The position numbers and the translations under genes are program-made. This document shows, in pieces, positions 1 to 6,034 of a stretch of DNA of 9,425 nucleotides. Location: NCBI GenBank assembly GCA_039045975.1, contig JBCCJA010000091.1:1-9425 (forward strand). The letters are read 5' to 3'. Under the pieces are notes generated by a model. The model was not told the DNA's origin. It ran no database searches and was given only the letters and a program-made list of their open reading frames with translations. The stretch is from JBCCJA01 sp039045975. Its GTDB lineage: Bacteria > Planctomycetota > Planctomycetia > Planctomycetales > Planctomycetaceae. Positions within the stretch are counted from its first letter, which is position 1. Each line of letters opens with the position of its first letter.

Positions 1-29
1 ACAACGTGTCGATAGAGTTCGAGCCTCAC
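1..29 (-). CDS. Possible 5' end of an IS transposase (partial, runs off the window)
   Basis: A GTG codon at 29-27 opens a minus-strand frame (VRLELYRHV) that leaves the window after nine codons. A GGGAG stretch about 8 bases upstream (plus-strand 38-42) is a usable ribosome binding site. The position fits the first codons of a transposase whose IS ends at the repeat 113-140. Nine codons are far too few to assign a family, and an alternative ATG at 60-58 in another frame also stays open to the edge. The gene is inferred from its neighbour repeat and from the transposase end on the other side of the window, not from the protein sequence. Confidence 0.22.
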
Positions 30-43
30 GGCGGGTTCTCCCG

Positions 44-66
44 TGGCGGACGTAGAGCATCCGCCA
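44..66 (-). promoter_or_regulatory. Leader hairpin inside the left IS end
   Basis: A 7-bp perfect stem (TGGCGGA at 44-50 with TCCGCCA at 60-66) encloses a 9-base loop. It lies between the terminal repeat and the candidate GTG start at 29. A second possible stem, CACGG at 27-31 with CCGTG at 41-45, would bury both the start codon and the GGGAG in RNA. Some insertion sequences use such hairpins to block transposase translation from read-through transcripts; that role here is speculation and depends on the transposase start being real. Confidence 0.3.
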
Positions 67-112
67 ACGTGAGGCCGAACTCGTTTAAGCGCAAGACCTT
101 ATGGACCCTGGC

Positions 113-140
113 GCAAAATCCTCGTGACCGCTCGGGCTTT
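113..140 (+). repeat. 28-bp terminal inverted repeat, left copy (IS end)
   Basis: This segment is the exact reverse complement of 9202-9229 (28 of 28 bases); the bases on either side (112 and 141) no longer match. Its outer part reads CGTGACCGCTCGGGCTTT. The copy at 9202-9229 lies right next to the stop codon of a transposase fragment, so the repeat is best read as the terminal inverted repeat of an insertion sequence whose body extends leftwards out of the window. The sequence inside the IS differs from the right-hand one beyond the repeat, so this should be the opposite end of the element. Nine bases separate the repeat from the asnB stop codon. Alternative: a dispersed intergenic repeat placed after gene ends. 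Confidence 0.72.
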
Positions 141-149
141 GATGGAAAA

Positions 150-2084
150 TCACGCCGCGTCCCACAGCGCCAGGTTCACTACCGGCCACGCCCGCATCCC
201 CAGCGACGGCAAGTGGTCGGCCAGCGCCCCGGCCGTCTCCTCCCCGAACAACTCCCGCACCACCGGCCCGCGACGCACGGCGTCGCCCGCCCGTTCCGCC
301 CACTCGCCCGCCAGCCACCCCGCCACCGGCGTCGGGAAACTCGCTTTCGGACGCCCGGCCAACCCTGCCGGCAGCAACCGGCCCGCCAACCGCCGCACGA
401 CCCGCTTCCCTTCCAACGAGCCGCGACCGTCGAGATGCGGCGCTGCTAGGTACGGCGTCGCCTCGCCAGGGTCGACACGCAGTTTCAAATCCCCCGGCAC
501 CGCCGCCATCGCTTCGACGACCCGGTGCGAACAGAACGGCACCCGCGCCTCAAGACCCGCCGCCATCGTCGCCCGGTCGAGCCGGCCCAGCAGCGTTTCC
601 AAATTCACCCGGTGCAACAGCTCCGCATACCCACGCGACGTCCGCCGCCCCGCGGGGAAATAACTCGCATATTCCGCCGTCACCGCGTCGGCCACGCCGT
701 CCCGGCCCGGAAGGCCCTCCCGCAACCACCCGACGACGCCTTCGCGCGGGATCAGACTGTTCGCCGCGAAGTAATGATCGACCGGCGACCGCAACGACTC
801 CAAATCGTCCCGCCCCAGCGACGCCCGCAATGACCTTAAAAACACCCGCTCCGCAGACCGCTCCAACCCTGATACGTCGGCCGCGATCAAATTGAGACGG
901 TCATAATCGGCCGCCCCGCCCGCGACCGCGGCGTACCCGAGCAGCAACTCGTCGGCCCCCTCGCCCCCGAGCACGACGCCGACGTCGGGCCGCATCGCCG
1001 CCGCCAGCCGGTGCAGCAACACGTCGGTCGGCGTCGCCAACGGCTGGGCCGTCCGGGCGACCAGGCCCGTCCACGTCTCCCAATAGCCCTCTGCGTCGAC
1101 CGACGCGTGACGCAAATCGGCGTTTAAGAAATTCGCGGTCCGCGTCGCCGCATCGAGGTCGTCGCCCGCCCCCGACCCGACCGCACAACCGGCCGGCAAC
1201 GCCGCGCCATGCTCTTCCGCCGCGAGCGTCGCCACCACGCCCGAATCGACCCCGCCCGACTGAAACATCCCGACCGGCACGTCCGACCGCAGCCTTAATT
1301 TCACCGCGTCGGCCAACTCCGCCCGCAGCCGGTCAGCCGCCTCGTCGAGCGTCAGGTCGTTGTCGGCCGGCGCCTGCGGGAACTCGTACCACCGCTCGAC
1401 CCGCACCCCGCCACGATCCGCGATCAGCCGCTCACCCGGCTGCAGCGTCTTAATGTCCGCATACAGCGTCCGCGGCCCCAGCGTCGGCCGCAGCGTCGTC
1501 AGGTAATGCGACACCGCCGCGACGTCGGGCCGCTTCGACACCCCCGGGTGACGCAGCAACGACGGCAGCCCGCTCGCGAACACCAACGCGTCGCCCACGA
1601 CGGCGTAGAACAGCGGCTTGATCCCGAACCGGTCCCGCGCCAGCAGCAGCCGCCGCGCCGCGAAGTCGTACAGCCCGACCGCGAACATCCCGTCGAAGCG
1701 GTGCAGGCAGTCGTCGCCCCACCGCCGGTAGGCCGCCGGGATCACCTCCGTGTCGCACCGCGTCGCGAAGTCGAGCCCCGCCGCCGACAGGTCGTCACGT
1801 AACTCGACGTCGTTGTAGATCTCGCCGTTAAACACGACCGCCACGCCCCGCGGCCCGCCCTCGACCCACGGCTGGACGCCCTCGAACACGCCCGAGCCCC
1901 AGCCGCCCGCCGTCCGCCCCCGGATCGCCAGCCGGCGGTGCCCGAACCAGACCGGCCCGCGACGGAACGCCCCGCGGCCGTCGGGTCCGCGGTCGGCCGC
2001 CGCGTCGGTCATCGCGTCGAAGACCGACGGCGGCAGGTCGGGCCGAGACCCGTCCAGACCGACGATCCCCACGAATCCGCACAT
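150..2084 (-). CDS. asnB: Asparagine synthase (glutamine-hydrolysing)
   Basis: Cytoplasmic amidotransferase that hydrolyses glutamine and uses the ammonia, with ATP, to amidate a carboxylate, classically aspartate to asparagine. The 644-aa protein has an N-terminal class II glutaminase domain with nucleophile Cys2, R50, the NGE at 86-88 in FNGEIYN, and D111. A synthetase domain follows, with the pyrophosphate loop SGGVDS (276-281), GEGADE (374-379), DRATMAAGLEARVPF (503-517) and the RPKASFPTP segment (578-586). I start at ATG 2084, not at the GTG two codons upstream, because Cys must become residue 1 after Met removal. No clear ribosome binding site is seen. It stands alone on its strand, divergent from the SEC-C gene, and ends nine bases from an IS end, with no terminator in that gap. 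The loop reads SGGVDSG where many relatives have SGG[LI]DSS. Some homologues modify peptides or sugars, so the substrate is not proven. Confidence 0.93.
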   Translation of the reverse strand: MCGFVGIVGLDGSRPDLPPSVFDAMTDAAADRGPDGRGAFRRGPVWFGHRRLAIRGRTAGGWGSGVFEGVQPWVEGGPRGVAVVFNGEIYNDVELRDDLSAAGLDFATRCDTEVIPAAYRRWGDDCLHRFDGMFAVGLYDFAARRLLLARDRFGIKPLFYAVVGDALVFASGLPSLLRHPGVSKRPDVAAVSHYLTTLRPTLGPRTLYADIKTLQPGERLIADRGGVRVERWYEFPQAPADNDLTLDEAADRLRAELADAVKLRLRSDVPVGMFQSGGVDSGVVATLAAEEHGAALPAGCAVGSGAGDDLDAATRTANFLNADLRHASVDAEGYWETWTGLVARTAQPLATPTDVLLHRLAAAMRPDVGVVLGGEGADELLLGYAAVAGGAADYDRLNLIAADVSGLERSAERVFLRSLRASLGRDDLESLRSPVDHYFAANSLIPREGVVGWLREGLPGRDGVADAVTAEYASYFPAGRRTSRGYAELLHRVNLETLLGRLDRATMAAGLEARVPFCSHRVVEAMAAVPGDLKLRVDPGEATPYLAAPHLDGRGSLEGKRVVRRLAGRLLPAGLAGRPKASFPTPVAGWLAGEWAERAGDAVRRGPVVRELFGEETAGALADHLPSLGMRAWPVVNLALWDAA

Positions 2085-2115
2085 CGACACGCCCTACGGT
2101 TCCGTCCCCAAATGC

Positions 2116-2133
2116 CCCGACCTCGTGGTCGGG
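2116..2133. repeat. Intergenic palindrome, copy 1
   Basis: CCCGACC and GGTCGGG form a perfect 7-bp stem around a TCGT loop. The same stem occurs again at 2249-2268 with a different 4-base loop. No T-run follows on either strand, so a rho-independent terminator is unlikely. It resembles short GC-rich palindromes scattered between genes in many bacterial genomes. Confidence 0.6.
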
Positions 2134-2248
2134 TCGCGCAGCGACAAGATGACTCGACCACGGTCGCGATCTCCCGAGCACGCCCCCCACATCCGGGAGC
2201 GGCTCGGTCGATCGGAACCGACACTCCGAGTCCTCTTGCGGCCGCGCC

Positions 2249-2268
2249 GCCCGACCGTGAGGTCGGGC
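2249..2268. repeat. Intergenic palindrome, copy 2
   Basis: GCCCGACC and GGTCGGGC form a perfect 8-bp stem around a GTGA loop. It shares the CCCGACC/GGTCGGG stem with 2116-2133, 115 bases away, and lies just before the AT-rich patch at about 2270. It could be a repeated palindromic unit or a dimeric-protein binding site; the sequence alone does not separate these. Confidence 0.6.
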
Positions 2269-2269
2269 C

Positions 2270-2283
2270 ACAATTAATGATTC
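2270..2283. promoter_or_regulatory. AT-rich patch, candidate promoter core
   Basis: The stretch CAATTAATGATTC is the only AT-rich run in a GC-rich intergenic region between two divergent genes. TTAATGAT could serve as a -10-like element on the plus strand for the SEC-C gene about 125 bases downstream, or ATTAAT in the other direction for asnB. No convincing -35 partner is visible, so this is a positional guess. Confidence 0.25.
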
Positions 2284-2405
2284 TCCGCGAAACTGATCGG
2301 TTCCTCGCCCATCCGGCCGGCGGTACGATCGCCCGACCGCGGACCGACGCATTCGCGCCTCCCGGTCCCCATCGTCCCGCAGCCGCCCCCGACACGCCCG
2401 ACATC

Positions 2406-4685
2406 ATGGCCTTCGACGCCTACGAACCCTGCCCGTGCGGATCGGGGAAGAAACTCAAGTTCTGCTGCCCCGACGTGTCGGACCAGATGGAGAAGGTGAC
2501 GCGGTTACGCGAGTCGAACCAGACGCGCGCGGCCCTTCGTGTCCTCGACAAACTCGCCGAGACCAACCCCGACACTCCCTGGAACGAGGTCACCCGCGCG
2601 ACCGTCCTCATCGAGGAAGGCCGCCCCGAAGAGGCCCTCCCCGTCGTCGCCCGGTTCGCCGCCGAAGATCCGAAGAACCCCACCTTCGTCAGCATGCACG
2701 CCATCGCGGCCTTCGCCGCCGGCGGCTACGAGACGTCGAAGGAACTCGTCTGGCGGGCCTTCCTCCGCTGCGGCACCGAGTACGGCTCGTACGTGACCGG
2801 CCTCGCCCTCGGCGTCGCCCAAGAGTTCTTCGTCCACGGCATGTACCCGGCCGCGCGGCAGCACCTCGTCCTCGCGATGCGGTTCGCCCGACCCGAGGAC
2901 CGCCAAGAAGTCTTCGTCAAACTGATCGAGTTCGACTCCAACCCCGAGATCCCCTACCCGCTCCGCGGCGTCCACCACGTCGCCGAGCCCGACGGCCTCA
3001 CCGGCGAGACCGAGGAACTCGTCAAGAAGGCCGGCCGCCTCGCCCACGTCGGCGCCTACGGCAAAGCGGCCGCGTACTACGAAGAGGCCGCCGGACAGAT
3101 CGCCGGCGCCGACGACGCCGCCACGAAGGCGACCCTCCTCGCCGACGCCGCCCTCTGCCGCGCCTGGGGCGGCGAAGAGGCCGCCGCCGCCGCCCTCTGG
3201 CACGAAGCCGCCACCTACCACCCCGACTTCGACTCCGCGGCCGAACTCGAAGCCTACGCCCAACTGCTCGACCTCGCCGGCCGCGGCGAGCCGTCCGAAA
3301 CGATCCCGCTCCGCTCCCAACGCTTCACGACCGACTCCGTCGCCCGCCTGCTCACCGCCCTCGACGCCGTCCCGACGCTCCAACGCGTCCCGCTCGACGA
3401 ACAGGAAGCCGACAACCCCAACCGCCCCTCGGCCCTCTACGAAGTCCTCGACCGCGACCTCGACCACGAAGCCTTCGTCGCCAACGCCGAAGACGCGACC
3501 TACGCCGACGTCCCCCGCGTCCTCGGCCGCCTCGTCGTCGCCGACGGCTCCGGCGAAGACGTCGACGGCGCCCCCGGCGTCGGACCCCGGGCCGTCCTCA
3601 CCGCCCTCGGCGCGCCGGGCGAAGGACTAGAGCCCGAGCCCGAAACCGAGGAAGAGCCCGACGATTTCGCCGACGGCCTCGACGACGAACCGGCCGCCGA
3701 GATCGCCACCGGCACCGACTTCGCCCTCGCCCGCCAAATCCTGCTCGACGCCGCAGCCGGCCTCGAACTCGACGGCGACCCCGTCACCGACGCCGGCTTC
3801 CCCCGCGACCTCGCCCCCGTCCTGCGGCGTTACGCCTACCCCGAGAAGTTCCCGGTCCGACGCCGCCGCCTCATCGAGGCCGACCGCTGGCAGCACCTGC
3901 TGACCGACCACTGGCCCGACGCCCCGCTCGACCTCCTCGGCGGCCGCACCCCGAAGGAGGCCGCCGACGCCCCCGGCACGAAGGTCGCCGCCGCCGCCGC
4001 CATCGTCGTCCTCGACTCCCATTTCGACCGCAACCGCAAGACGTTCGACCTCGTCGAGGCCCGCAAGCTCCTCGGCCTGCCCGAGCCGGTCGCCCTCGAC
4101 CCCTCGAAAATCACCGTCGGCGTCCTCGCCCCCGTCGCCCTCGAGCGCGTCCCGCTCGACGACCTCTCCGGCGAGGACCTCGGCATCGTCCTCAACCGCG
4201 TTCTGCTCGTCCGTCCCCGCCGCATGATGAAGCGGGTGCTCGCCAAAATCGTCGCCGCCCCGCCGGAAGACGTCGACCTCGCCCGCGTCTACCTGACGAT
4301 GACCGAGCTCGCCCAGGACGAGGCCGACACCGACGCCGCCCTCGAAGCCATCACCGCCGGCCGCGAGGTCACCCGCACCACCCCGCTCCTCGAAGCCGAG
4401 CAACGCTTCGAGGAACTCTTCCGCTGGGACACCCGCGAACTGACCGTCCGCCTCGAATCGGGGTCCGACGCCGGACTGGCCGAACTGGTGCAACGCATGC
4501 GGGCCACCTACGGCCCGAAGCTGCCGCAGTTCACCCAATACCTCGAAGCCGTCCTCGACGCCTACGGCCGTGCCGGCCTCGCCACCGCCGAAGCGGCCGG
4601 CTCGACAACCGCCGGCGGCGTCTGGACCCCCGACGCCCCGGGCGAGGCCGCCGAGCCGGGCAAACTATGGCTGCCGGGCACCTGA
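2406..4685 (+). CDS. SEC-C motif protein with large helical-repeat body
   Basis: A 759-aa protein opening with a zinc-binding SEC-C motif, PCPCGSGKKLKFCC, with Cys9, Cys11, Cys20 and Cys21. In SecA and many other proteins this motif binds zinc and contacts partners. Residues about 30-290 read as paired amphipathic helices in TPR style (for example EEGRPEEALPVVARFAAEDP and YGKAAAYYEEAAGQ). A very acidic linker follows at about 405-432, then a second helical region containing LGGRTPKEAA (511-520), and the tail ends KLWLPGT. There is no signal peptide or membrane segment, so it is probably cytoplasmic. ATG 2406 is chosen because the SEC-C motif sits at the N-terminus in this family; the frame is open upstream to 1938 but overlaps asnB. 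No Shine-Dalgarno is visible. It lies 88 bases upstream of ribD on the same strand. I associate this architecture with planctomycetes; the molecular role is unknown to me. Confidence 0.85.
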   Translation: MAFDAYEPCPCGSGKKLKFCCPDVSDQMEKVTRLRESNQTRAALRVLDKLAETNPDTPWNEVTRATVLIEEGRPEEALPVVARFAAEDPKNPTFVSMHAIAAFAAGGYETSKELVWRAFLRCGTEYGSYVTGLALGVAQEFFVHGMYPAARQHLVLAMRFARPEDRQEVFVKLIEFDSNPEIPYPLRGVHHVAEPDGLTGETEELVKKAGRLAHVGAYGKAAAYYEEAAGQIAGADDAATKATLLADAALCRAWGGEEAAAAALWHEAATYHPDFDSAAELEAYAQLLDLAGRGEPSETIPLRSQRFTTDSVARLLTALDAVPTLQRVPLDEQEADNPNRPSALYEVLDRDLDHEAFVANAEDATYADVPRVLGRLVVADGSGEDVDGAPGVGPRAVLTALGAPGEGLEPEPETEEEPDDFADGLDDEPAAEIATGTDFALARQILLDAAAGLELDGDPVTDAGFPRDLAPVLRRYAYPEKFPVRRRRLIEADRWQHLLTDHWPDAPLDLLGGRTPKEAADAPGTKVAAAAAIVVLDSHFDRNRKTFDLVEARKLLGLPEPVALDPSKITVGVLAPVALERVPLDDLSGEDLGIVLNRVLLVRPRRMMKRVLAKIVAAPPEDVDLARVYLTMTELAQDEADTDAALEAITAGREVTRTTPLLEAEQRFEELFRWDTRELTVRLESGSDAGLAELVQRMRATYGPKLPQFTQYLEAVLDAYGRAGLATAEAAGSTTAGGVWTPDAPGEAAEPGKLWLPGT

Positions 4686-4690
4686 CGGTG

Positions 4691-4770
4691 AGCGAACAGG
4701 GAACAGAGAACAGCGAACAGGAAGGGCCCCGATTTAAGGCCTGTTCCCTGTTCGCTATTCGCTGTTCGCT
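4691..4770. repeat. Hairpin made of tandem AGNGAAC heptamers
   Basis: The left arm (4691-4721) is four tandem 7-mers of the form AGNGAAC (AGCGAAC, AGGGAAC, AGAGAAC, AGCGAAC) plus AGG. The right arm (4740-4770), read on the minus strand, is again four heptamers (AGCGAAC, AGCGAAT, AGCGAAC, AGGGAAC) plus AGG. The arms pair at 27 of 31 positions around an 18-base loop containing GGGCCCC and ATTTAAGG. The element fills most of the 88 bases between the SEC-C gene and ribD and ends 3 bases before the ribD ATG. It could be an intergenic repeat, a processing site or a translation control element. There is no spacer structure, so it is not CRISPR. Confidence 0.85.
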
Positions 4771-4773
4771 CCC

Positions 4774-5898
4774 ATGACGATTTTCCCCGACGCCCCCGCC
4801 GTCCTCCGCCGGGCCCTCGCCCTAGCCGCCGCGCACGTCGGCAAGGTCGAACCCAACCCCCCCGTCGGCTGCGTCCTCGCCGTGCCCTATGCCGGCGGCT
4901 GGCGAGCCATCGGCGAAGGCGCCCACGAAAATTACGGCGGGCCCCACGCCGAGGTGCACGCCCTCGCCGACGCCCGCCGCCGGAACCCCGACCTCGTCGT
5001 CGGCTCGACCGCGTTCGTCACGCTCGAACCCTGCAACCACACAGGCCGCACCGGGCCCTGCACCGAGGCCCTCGTCGAGGCCGGCGTCGCCCGCGTCGTC
5101 GCCGCCACCGCCGACCCCGCCCCCCACACCGCCGGGGCCGGCTTCGCCCGCCTCCGAGACGCCGGCATCAACGTCGAAGTCGGCGTCTGCGAGGACGACG
5201 CCAAACGCCTCATCGCGCCCTTCGCGAAGCTGATCACCACCGGCCGGCCGTGGGTCCACGCCAAGTGGGCGATGACCCTCGACGGCAAACTCGCCACCCG
5301 CACCGGCCACTCCCGGTGGATCAGCGGCGAGCCATCGCGGGCCCTCGTCCACGAGATCCGCGGCCGCATGGACGCCGTCGTCGTCGGCATCGGCACGGCC
5401 CTCGCCGACGACCCGCTCCTGACCGCCCGCCCCGCCGGCCCCCGCGTCGCGACCCGCGTCGTCGTCGACAGCGGCGCGAACCTCTCGCCCGAGTCGCAAC
5501 TCGCGACGACCGCCGAACAGACGCCGACCCTGCTGCTCGCCGCCGAAGACGCCGACGCGGGTCAACTCGCCCGCCTCGCCCAACGCGGCGTCGAGGCCGT
5601 CCGCCTCCCCGCCACCGACGGCCGCATCGCCGTCGACGCGATCCTCGCCGAACTCGGCCGACGCAAGATGACCCACGTCCTCGTCGAGGGCGGCGGCTCG
5701 CTCCTCGGCGCCTTCCGCGACGCCGACGCCATCGACGAAGTCCACGCCTTCGTCGCCCCCAAACTCGTCGGCGGCACCGCCGCGACGACCCCCGTCGCCG
5801 GCACCGGCCTCGAACAGATCCCGGAACTGCCGACTTTAAAACACACCACCACCCGCCCCCTCGGCGACGATATCTATATCCACGGGCGACTCACTTAA
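4774..5898 (+). CDS. ribD: Bifunctional riboflavin biosynthesis deaminase/reductase
   Basis: Catalyses two consecutive steps of riboflavin synthesis: deamination of the diaminopyrimidine made from GTP, then NADPH-dependent reduction of the ribosyl side chain. The 374-aa protein has an N-terminal zinc deaminase domain (about 1-150) with PNPPVG at 27-32, HAE at 58-60 (zinc His58, catalytic Glu60), and the zinc cysteines Cys87 and Cys96 in PCNHTGRTGPC. The C-terminal reductase domain (about 157-374) has KWAMTLDGKLATRTGHSRWI (164-183) and VEGGGSLLG (304-312). Length is normal for the fused form. The ATG at 4774 gives the usual short N-terminus, but no Shine-Dalgarno precedes it; the heptamer hairpin ends 3 bases upstream. 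No other rib gene is in the window, so this is a stand-alone ribD, perhaps co-transcribed with the SEC-C gene. It converges on the protease gene. Confidence 0.95.
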   Translation: MTIFPDAPAVLRRALALAAAHVGKVEPNPPVGCVLAVPYAGGWRAIGEGAHENYGGPHAEVHALADARRRNPDLVVGSTAFVTLEPCNHTGRTGPCTEALVEAGVARVVAATADPAPHTAGAGFARLRDAGINVEVGVCEDDAKRLIAPFAKLITTGRPWVHAKWAMTLDGKLATRTGHSRWISGEPSRALVHEIRGRMDAVVVGIGTALADDPLLTARPAGPRVATRVVVDSGANLSPESQLATTAEQTPTLLLAAEDADAGQLARLAQRGVEAVRLPATDGRIAVDAILAELGRRKMTHVLVEGGGSLLGAFRDADAIDEVHAFVAPKLVGGTAATTPVAGTGLEQIPELPTLKHTTTRPLGDDIYIHGRLT

Positions 5899-5906
5899 AA
5901 CAGACC

Positions 5907-6019
5907 GGCGAGCCGCGTGGCGTCAGCCCGCGGATGCTCCCAGCCGCTGTGAACGCTAAGTGCCCGCGAACGGCTCACAGTGGCGGAAACCATCCGGGGG
6001 CTGACGCCCCCGGGTCGCC
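5907..6019. repeat. Composite inverted repeat between convergent genes
   Basis: Arm 1 (5907-5938, containing GGCGTCAGCCCGCGGATG) and the reverse complement of arm 2 (5989-6019, containing GGCGTCAGCCCCCGGATG) align over about 31 bases with few differences. Arm 1 contains CCGCG/CGCGG around GGCGTCAGCC, and arm 2 is a perfect 8-bp hairpin. The interior (about 5943-5986) also holds an imperfect inverted pair around CTGTGA and TCACAG. The element fills most of the 136 bases between the ribD and protease stop codons. It resembles dispersed GC-rich intergenic repeats of planctomycetes; I see no gene in it. Confidence 0.75.
5994..6013. terminator. Strong GC hairpin, possible bidirectional terminator
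   Basis: CCGGGGGC and GCCCCCGG form a perfect 8-bp stem around a TGAC loop. It lies 95 bases after the ribD stop codon and 21 bases after the stop codon of the convergent protease gene, where a terminator serving both would be expected. No T-run follows on either side, so termination is inferred from position and stem strength only. It is one arm of the larger repeat at 5907-6019. Confidence 0.35.
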
Positions 6020-6034
6020 CCGGCCAGAGGAGAA

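Larger units (their letters stand above)
1..140 (-). mobile_element. Insertion sequence, opposite end (partial)
   Basis: The segment has the same 28-bp repeat at its right boundary (113-140). Bases 1-112 do not resemble the transposase C-terminus seen at the other edge, so this should be the transposase-5' end of a second copy of the same IS, in the same orientation. No transposase motif is readable in the 140 bases, so the call rests on the shared repeat. Confidence 0.55.
2085..2405. other. 321-bp divergent intergenic region
   Basis: No gene is supported here, although a plus-strand frame stays open through it because of the GC content. It must hold the promoters of asnB (leftwards) and of the SEC-C gene (rightwards). 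It contains two related palindromes (2116-2133 and 2249-2268), a smaller stem GTCGC/GCGAC at 2133-2145, a stem CTCCCG/CGGGAG at 2171-2176 and 2194-2199, and one AT-rich patch around 2270-2283 (CAATTAATGATTC) that is the most promoter-like spot. I could not place a -35/-10 pair with confidence. Confidence 0.6.

Noticed and set aside
6..449. 147-aa plus-strand open frame across the left IS end into asnB
   Set aside because: It crosses the IS boundary and overlaps asnB antisense; the product is low-complexity Arg/Pro-rich.
2085..2090. GTG start of asnB two codons upstream
   Set aside because: Class II glutaminases need Cys directly after the initiator Met; ATG 2084 gives that.
1938..2405. N-terminal extension of the SEC-C gene to 1938
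   Set aside because: It would overlap the asnB N-terminus and add disordered sequence before a SEC-C motif that normally opens the protein.
2085..2405. tRNA or other structured RNA gene in the largest intergenic gap
   Set aside because: Only short independent hairpins are seen; there is no cloverleaf, CCA end or extended conserved structure.
3627..4538. 303-aa antisense open frame (and a similar one at 2505-3467)
   Set aside because: Long antisense frames are expected opposite genes with G/C at third positions. The product is a low-complexity Gly/Glu/Val-rich chain with no start signal.
4691..4770. CRISPR-like array or FMN riboswitch before ribD
   Set aside because: The 7-mers are contiguous without spacers, and the region is a simple inverted repeat with none of the conserved FMN riboswitch blocks I would recognise.
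2435..4777. 780-aa arginine- and proline-rich plus-strand open frame overlapping the SEC-C gene
   Set aside because: It is a shifted-frame shadow: composition is dominated by Arg, Pro and Gly from GC-rich codons, it has no motif, and the SEC-C frame explains the DNA.
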